Assembly (NCBI GenBank): GCA_023255765.1
Contig: JAGDVT010000020.1
Location: 1 to 17,539, forward strand
From: Candidatus Paceibacter sp.
GTDB lineage: Bacteria > Patescibacteriota > Minisyncoccia > UBA6257 > HR35
Direction: 5' to 3'
DNA: 17,539 nt
In this document: piece by piece, positions 15,141 to 17,539 of the stretch
How the letters are laid out: each line of letters starts with the position of its first letter
Position numbering within the stretch: position 1 is the stretch's first letter
Notes under the pieces: model-generated
Seen by the model: the letters and a program-made list of their open reading frames with translations, nothing else
Database searches by the model: none
What the model was told of the DNA's origin: nothing
Translations under genes and position numbers: made by a program

Positions 15141-15171
15141 AATAATTTAAAAAAGCCGGCTTTGCCGGCTT
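15141..15171 (-). terminator. intrinsic terminator hairpin in the tRNA-Phe leader (segments 3:4)
   Basis: On the minus strand AAGCCGGC (15171-15164), loop AAA and GCCGGCTT (15160-15153) form a perfect 8-bp GC-rich stem. It is followed by four more T then a T/A-rich tract. This is a strong factor-independent terminator located about 55 bp upstream of the tRNA-Phe-like gene and downstream of a promoter, so it would stop transcription before the tRNA unless prevented. Confidence 0.8.
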
Positions 15172-15220
15172 AAGGTTTATTATCTAAAAATTAAAACCCT
15201 AAGCCGGCAAAACTCGGCTT
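15153..15220 (-). promoter_or_regulatory. attenuator-like four-segment hairpin leader (element 1)
   Basis: Four segments in minus-strand order: segment 1 AAGCCG (15220-15215), segment 2 (15208-15194), segment 3 (15178-15164), segment 4 (15160-15153). Segments 1:2 can form 6 bp. Segments 2:3 can form 15 continuous pairs including one G-U. Segments 3:4 form the 8-bp terminator. Each pairing excludes the next, as in amino-acid operon attenuators. A tandem duplication of a terminator hairpin would give the same pairing options. Confidence 0.5.
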
Positions 15221-15258
15221 AATCTAACCAAAACAACTATTAAATTCCTTTTGGACAT
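15199..15258 (-). CDS. possible 19-codon leader peptide (element 1)
   Basis: An ATG at 15258 opens a frame encoding MSKRNLIVVLVRLSRVLPA and ending at TAG (15201-15199), inside hairpin segment 2. It begins 11 nt after the -10 box, so translation would start almost at the RNA 5' end with no SD. Seven of the first fourteen residues are Leu, Ile or Val. It could couple translation to the downstream hairpins. A 19-codon frame can occur by chance, so it is tentative. Confidence 0.3.
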   Translation of the reverse strand: MSKRNLIVVLVRLSRVLPA

Positions 15259-15268
15259 ATTGACTATA

Positions 15269-15295
15269 ATTATAACATAAAAAAATTAAATTCAA
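15269..15295 (-). promoter_or_regulatory. promoter of the tRNA-Phe/MscS/M50 unit
   Basis: The minus strand has TATAAT (15274-15269) preceded by TGT, giving an extended -10 (TGTTATAAT), and TTGAAT (15295-15290) with a 15-bp spacer, or CTTGAA with 16. Transcription would start near 15262, 42 nt before hairpin segment 1. It lies just after the terminator of the 65-aa gene, as expected of a new transcription unit. Confidence 0.65.
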
Positions 15296-15323
15296 GCTTA
15301 AATTGTGAATAACTCAATAAACC

Positions 15324-15351
15324 AAAAGTGGCCTAAAAAGGCCACTTTTTT
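15324..15351 (-). terminator. intrinsic terminator after the 65-aa gene
   Basis: AAAAGTGGCC (15324-15333) and GGCCACTTTT (15340-15349) form a perfect 10-bp stem with a 6-nt loop. The stem ends 9 bp past the stop of the 65-aa gene. A-rich and T-rich flanks make it potentially bidirectional, but only the minus strand has a gene to terminate. Confidence 0.88.
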
Positions 15352-15357
15352 AATAAT

Positions 15358-15555
15358 TTAAATCTCCAATACATCATATACATAATCTACTAGGCCATTA
15401 GATACAATTTCTTCTTTATAATCATCTAGCAGGATACCGTAAATCTTAATTTTTGCTATAGATTCTAATTCTACAATTTGTAGCTGGATATTATTTTTTT
15501 CTAAATAGGCTAATAATTCTTGCAACTTACTCGACTTAATCAATGCAATCTTCAT
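15358..15555 (-). CDS. small hypothetical protein, 65 aa
   Basis: I do not recognise this 65-aa protein, which begins MKIALIKSSKLQELL. The start at 15555 is favoured over an in-frame ATG 24 bp upstream because AAAGGAGGGA lies immediately before it, with GGAGG ending 7 nt from the ATG, the best SD in the window. Alternating apolar residues (ALI, LQIVEL, IAKIKIYGILL) and no membrane helix or signal suggest a small alpha/beta cytoplasmic protein. It is a single-gene unit between an attenuator-like leader upstream and a strong terminator directly downstream. Strong translation and tight insulation suggest it is made in quantity or under regulation. A DNA-binding or nucleotide-binding role cannot be shown. 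Confidence 0.8.
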   Translation of the reverse strand: MKIALIKSSKLQELLAYLEKNNIQLQIVELESIAKIKIYGILLDDYKEEIVSNGLVDYVYDVLEI

Positions 15556-15583
15556 AATCATCCCTCCTTTAGGGTGCAAAATT

Positions 15584-15605
15584 AAAAAAGCCGGCCTTAG
15601 GCCGG
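15584..15605 (-). terminator. terminator hairpin in the leader of the 65-aa gene (segments 3:4)
   Basis: On the minus strand CCGGCC (15605-15600), loop TAA and GGCCGG (15596-15591) form a 6-bp all-GC stem. C and six T (15589-15584) follow. It lies upstream of the SD and start of the 65-aa gene, so read-through is needed for expression from the upstream promoter. It could also simply end the DUF763 transcript. Confidence 0.75.
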
Positions 15606-15653
15606 TGATGGCTTTAACTTTTCAAAGTAAAAATCATCACCGGCCTTTGCCAG
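15591..15653 (-). promoter_or_regulatory. attenuator-like four-segment hairpin leader (element 2)
   Basis: In minus-strand order, CTGGC (15653-15649) can pair with GCCGG (15644-15640, one G-U). GGCCGGTGATG (15645-15635) pairs perfectly over 11 bp with CATCACCGGCC (15610-15600). The CCGGCC in the latter alternatively pairs with GGCCGG (15596-15591) as the terminator. The three pairings are mutually exclusive and match element 1 in order and design, although the sequences differ outside the CCGGC core. Confidence 0.5.
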
Positions 15654-15693
15654 CTTCAGTAATTGCAATAATAATATTGATATTCTTAAGCAT
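15637..15693 (-). CDS. possible 18-codon leader peptide (element 2)
   Basis: An ATG at 15693 opens a frame encoding MLKNINIIIAITEAGKGR, ending at TGA (15639-15637) inside hairpin segment 2. Five of its first eleven residues are Ile, three in a row. The ATG is 9 nt after a possible -10 box, with no SD. Start distance, length and stop placement match the short frame of element 1. AT-rich DNA favours Ile codons, so this alone is weak evidence. Confidence 0.3.
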   Translation of the reverse strand: MLKNINIIIAITEAGKGR

Positions 15694-15701
15694 TTTATTA
15701 A

Positions 15702-15707
15702 ATTATA
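15702..15707 (-). promoter_or_regulatory. possible -10 box for the 65-aa gene leader
   Basis: TATAAT on the minus strand overlaps the TAA stop of the DUF763 gene. TTG precedes it directly, but I see no good -35 hexamer at the normal distance. If used, transcription would begin near 15695 and run through element 2 to the 65-aa gene. Confidence 0.35.
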
Positions 15708-16758
15708 CAAAAATTTTATTTTGTTTAGAAATCTTGATTGCTTTTTCTAAAATTTTTATTGTCTCATCATAAGTTTTTCTATCAACAGGATATGGAGTTC
15801 CATCTTTCCCTCCATGAGCAAAAGTATATCTTGCAGGATCAATCTTTGATACAGGCTTATTGTAAATTAATTCTCCTATTAATGATAATGCTCTTATAGT
15901 TTTAGGCCCTACTCCTTCTATTAATAATAAATTTTCAATATTATCAGGCTTTAAAAAACTTGCTTTCTCGATTGTCTTTCTTAATCTTTTTAAATCAAAC
16001 TTTTCCTCTAATACAGGATGATATTTAAACTCTATGTTTGGCAAAAATAAGCTTTTTTGAGGTTTGTTTAGATAATTTAAATCTTTAATTAATTCTTTTG
16101 GTGAATTTACTAGTTCCACAATCAAATTTTTATTTCCTAAGCTTTCTTTCGCAGTTAAATTTAAAACATTTTTAAATATTTTTTGAGAAATTATTCCAGT
16201 ATGTGGTTCTAATGTAATATCTTCCTTCAAAGCACCACTCCACCAATGATATCTTCTTGCTAGTTCATAGTTAATATTCATACCTTGCTGAATTACTGTA
16301 AAACTACCATTTTCAGAAATAATAAAAGTATGATGATAAATAGTAAATCCGTCTTGAATCAATGAATTATCAATTTTCGCAATCAGCCTTGAATAGTTTA
16401 TATATGGATAAGGGTTAATTCCAATTTTTTCACCTAATTTTAAAATTTCATCAGGAGTTTTTCTTGAAGTTCTTCCCTTCCCTCCACATACATAAATTCC
16501 TAAGTTTCTTTCTTTTAATGCTTCTTTTAAAGCTGCAGTTGTTGTAACTGTAAGACCAGATGAATTCCAATCAAATGCTAATGCACAACCGAATGCTTGA
16601 AACCAATAAGGATCACTTAATTTTTTTAAAAATTCTTCTACACCAAATTCCTCTACAATGATTTCACTCATTATTCCAGCAAGTTTTTTCATCCTTTCAA
16701 ACAACCATTTAGGACATTTTCCAGTATCTAAACTAAATGTTGCTACTCCTGTTCTCAT
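15703..16758 (-). CDS. DUF763 family protein
   Basis: This 351-aa protein matches DUF763, a family of unknown function found in archaea, thermophilic bacteria and Patescibacteria. It opens MRTGVATFSLDTGKCPKWLF, typical of the family. It has KLSDPYWFQAFGCALAFDWNSSG (about 46-68), CGGKGRTSRKTPDEI (91-105), YHHTFIISENG (141-151) and QQGMN (157-161). A helix-hairpin-helix motif, LLLIEGVGPKTIRALSLIGE, spans about 278-297, followed by FAHGGKDGTPYPVD. The hairpin motif suggests DNA or RNA binding, and the invariant-looking His, Arg and Asp residues hint at enzymatic activity, but neither is established. No membrane segment is seen. Its ATG overlaps the upstream stop as ATGA. It is the last gene of a unit that includes a tRNA-Thr. 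Confidence 0.88.
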   Translation of the reverse strand: MRTGVATFSLDTGKCPKWLFERMKKLAGIMSEIIVEEFGVEEFLKKLSDPYWFQAFGCALAFDWNSSGLTVTTTAALKEALKERNLGIYVCGGKGRTSRKTPDEILKLGEKIGINPYPYINYSRLIAKIDNSLIQDGFTIYHHTFIISENGSFTVIQQGMNINYELARRYHWWSGALKEDITLEPHTGIISQKIFKNVLNLTAKESLGNKNLIVELVNSPKELIKDLNYLNKPQKSLFLPNIEFKYHPVLEEKFDLKRLRKTIEKASFLKPDNIENLLLIEGVGPKTIRALSLIGELIYNKPVSKIDPARYTFAHGGKDGTPYPVDRKTYDETIKILEKAIKISKQNKIFV

Positions 16759-17036
16759 TCTTCAATTTCTATTAATTTTTTACTTTCTGGATAATATTTA
16801 TAACCTTTTTCGCCTGGCTTAGGAATTATATTTACAATAAATTCTCTCGTTTCTATATCTTCAATATACATAAACCCATAGCCATCAATATTAACAGATT
16901 TTTCAAGCAAAATTTCAACAGCTTCAGAAATACATTTTTCTGCTTCTTCTCTGTATATCTCTTTATAGATTTTAGTTATAAAATATCCTTCTTTTTCTTC
17001 TATAATTCTTTTCCAATTTTCTTTTAACTTCTCCAT
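16755..17036 (-). CDS. hypothetical protein, 93 aa, starting directly after tRNA-Thr
   Basis: I do not recognise this 93-aa protein. It is rich in Glu, Lys, Ile and Tyr, with a probable helical N-terminal half (1-48) and a beta-like second half (YGFMYIEDIETREFIVNIIP). There is no signal or membrane segment. The ATG is the base triplet immediately after the discriminator base of tRNA-Thr, so there is no 5' leader and no room for an SD outside the tRNA. Processing of the tRNA 3' end would leave a leaderless mRNA. It overlaps DUF763 by 4 bp (ATGA), so the two proteins are likely made together. A start further in is possible, but no nearby in-frame ATG with an SD is seen. Confidence 0.75.
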   Translation of the reverse strand: MEKLKENWKRIIEEKEGYFITKIYKEIYREEAEKCISEAVEILLEKSVNIDGYGFMYIEDIETREFIVNIIPKPGEKGYKYYPESKKLIEIEE

Positions 17037-17108
17037 AGCCGGCAGTGGGATTCGAACCCACGACCTGGCGCTTACAAGGCGCCCGCTCTACCACTGAGCT
17101 ATGCCGGC
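17037..17108 (-). tRNA. tRNA-Thr (anticodon TGT)
   Basis: A full cloverleaf lies on the minus strand: acceptor GCCGGCA/TGCCGGC, D arm GCTC-AGTGGTA-GAGC, anticodon stem GGCGC/GCGCC with loop CTTGTAA (anticodon TGT, reading ACA), variable AGGTC, and T arm GTGGG-TTCGAAT-CCCAC. The discriminator is T at 17037. CCA is not encoded. It lies 15 bp after the stop of the upstream protein gene and abuts the ATG of the 93-aa gene, so it is embedded in a protein-coding transcript. Confidence 0.95.
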
Positions 17109-17123
17109 CTTAATTTAATTATA

Positions 17124-17539
17124 TCAAAGTTTTATTTCTTTTTTCATTTTTTCAATTAACCATAAAGGAAGGAAAAATCCAATAGCAGAAACCCATAAAG
17201 GCACAGTAGCCATTCCCATAAGTATAGTTGTAATTAAATTTTGCTTAAGAGCATCTAAAATTTCATTTGCCTTTTTCTCATCCCCAGCCTTTTTCGCTTG
17301 TTCTAAAGCCTTATCTGTTTCCTTTATAAGATTTCCTATAAATTCTTCTAATTTCTTTAAATCTTCAGGATTAGCTTTTAATATTTCATCAGCAGGCAAA
17401 TTAGCTAATCTTTCAATTTCTTCTATTATTTTATCTATTTCTTGTTCTGGTACTCCTGCTTTTCTTAGATTTTCCCTTAAAACATTAATTTCTGATTTAA
17501 GTAACTGGTATAATTTATTAATATTCTTTTCAAACTCCT
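17124..17539 (-). CDS. partial coiled-coil protein with C-terminal membrane segment
   Basis: The frame stays open to the window edge, so the start lies outside and at least 138 residues are visible. An internal TTG at 17399 is unlikely to be the true start because the same protein-like frame continues upstream (for example KAGVPEQEIDKIIEEIERLA). The visible part is charged and helical, with heptad-like Leu/Ile spacing typical of coiled coils. It is followed by a hydrophobic stretch with two bends (TTILMGMATVPLWVSAIGFFLPLWLI, split here by description only) and a basic tail, KMKKEIKL. I do not recognise the family; a resemblance to LETM1-type membrane proteins is only superficial. It is upstream of tRNA-Thr on the same strand, 15 bp apart, and may share its transcript. 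Confidence 0.65.
   Translation of the reverse strand, partial: EFEKNINKLYQLLKSEINVLRENLRKAGVPEQEIDKIIEEIERLANLPADEILKANPEDLKKLEEFIGNLIKETDKALEQAKKAGDEKKANEILDALKQNLITTILMGMATVPLWVSAIGFFLPLWLIEKMKKEIKL

Noticed and set aside
15303..15311. Perfect DnaA-box match TTATTCACA on the minus strand
   Set aside because: Only one copy is seen, with no cluster, unwinding element or dnaA nearby, so an origin is not supported.
15358..15579. 73-aa version of the small gene starting at the upstream ATG
   Set aside because: The upstream ATG has no SD and its first codons contain the GGAGG that serves the ATG at 15555.

Overview
The window looks like a stretch of a small, AT-rich bacterial genome, most likely a candidate phyla radiation (Patescibacteria/Parcubacteria-like) organism. 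This placement is an inference. It rests on the low GC, tightly overlapping genes, several VirB2/TrbC-like small membrane proteins beside an orphan solute-binding protein, a ComEC split into two genes, a DUF763 protein, and the use of both strong Shine-Dalgarno (SD) and apparently leaderless starts. Bacterial -35/-10 promoters, a GGAGG ribosome site, intrinsic terminators, an HrpA-type DEAH helicase and an MscS channel argue against an archaeon. TGA is used as a stop.

Layout. A tRNA-Gln(CTG) (111-181) precedes a plus-strand operon (260-5820): a DHH-like phosphoesterase, an unrecognised 197-aa protein, and a 1321-aa DEAH/HrpA-type helicase with a long unrecognised C-terminal half. This meets, with no bases between, the end of an eight-gene minus-strand operon (13221 down to 5821): beta-CASP metallo-beta-lactamase RNase, SAM methyltransferase, membrane-anchored solute-binding-like protein, two small VirB2-like proteins, a larger secreted protein with a VirB2-like C-terminus, the ComEC membrane channel, and the ComEC metallo-beta-lactamase domain as its own gene. 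The operon reads as a cell-surface or DNA-uptake module behind an RNA-processing enzyme. Its promoter sits so close to the first ATG that the mRNA should be leaderless.

Upstream is a 358-bp non-coding stretch (13222-13579) with two back-to-back near-perfect palindromes and a cluster of TCTGT repeats. Next, all on the minus strand, come a site-2-protease-like M50 peptidase, an MscS channel, a tRNA-Phe-like gene with apparent anticodon AAA, a small 65-aa gene with a strong SD, a DUF763 protein, a 93-aa protein whose ATG abuts a tRNA-Thr(TGT), and a partial coiled-coil/membrane protein running off the window end.

The most unusual signal is a pair of leaders (about 15140-15295 and 15584-15707), one upstream of the tRNA-Phe/MscS/M50 unit and one upstream of the 65-aa gene. 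Each has a -10 box, an 18-19 codon ORF starting about 10 nt after it, and four hairpin segments that can pair 1:2, 2:3 or 3:4, the last forming a GC-rich terminator with a U-tract. In both, the ORF stop lies inside segment 2. This is the layout of a transcription attenuator, but tandem terminator hairpins could mimic it, so it is a hypothesis.
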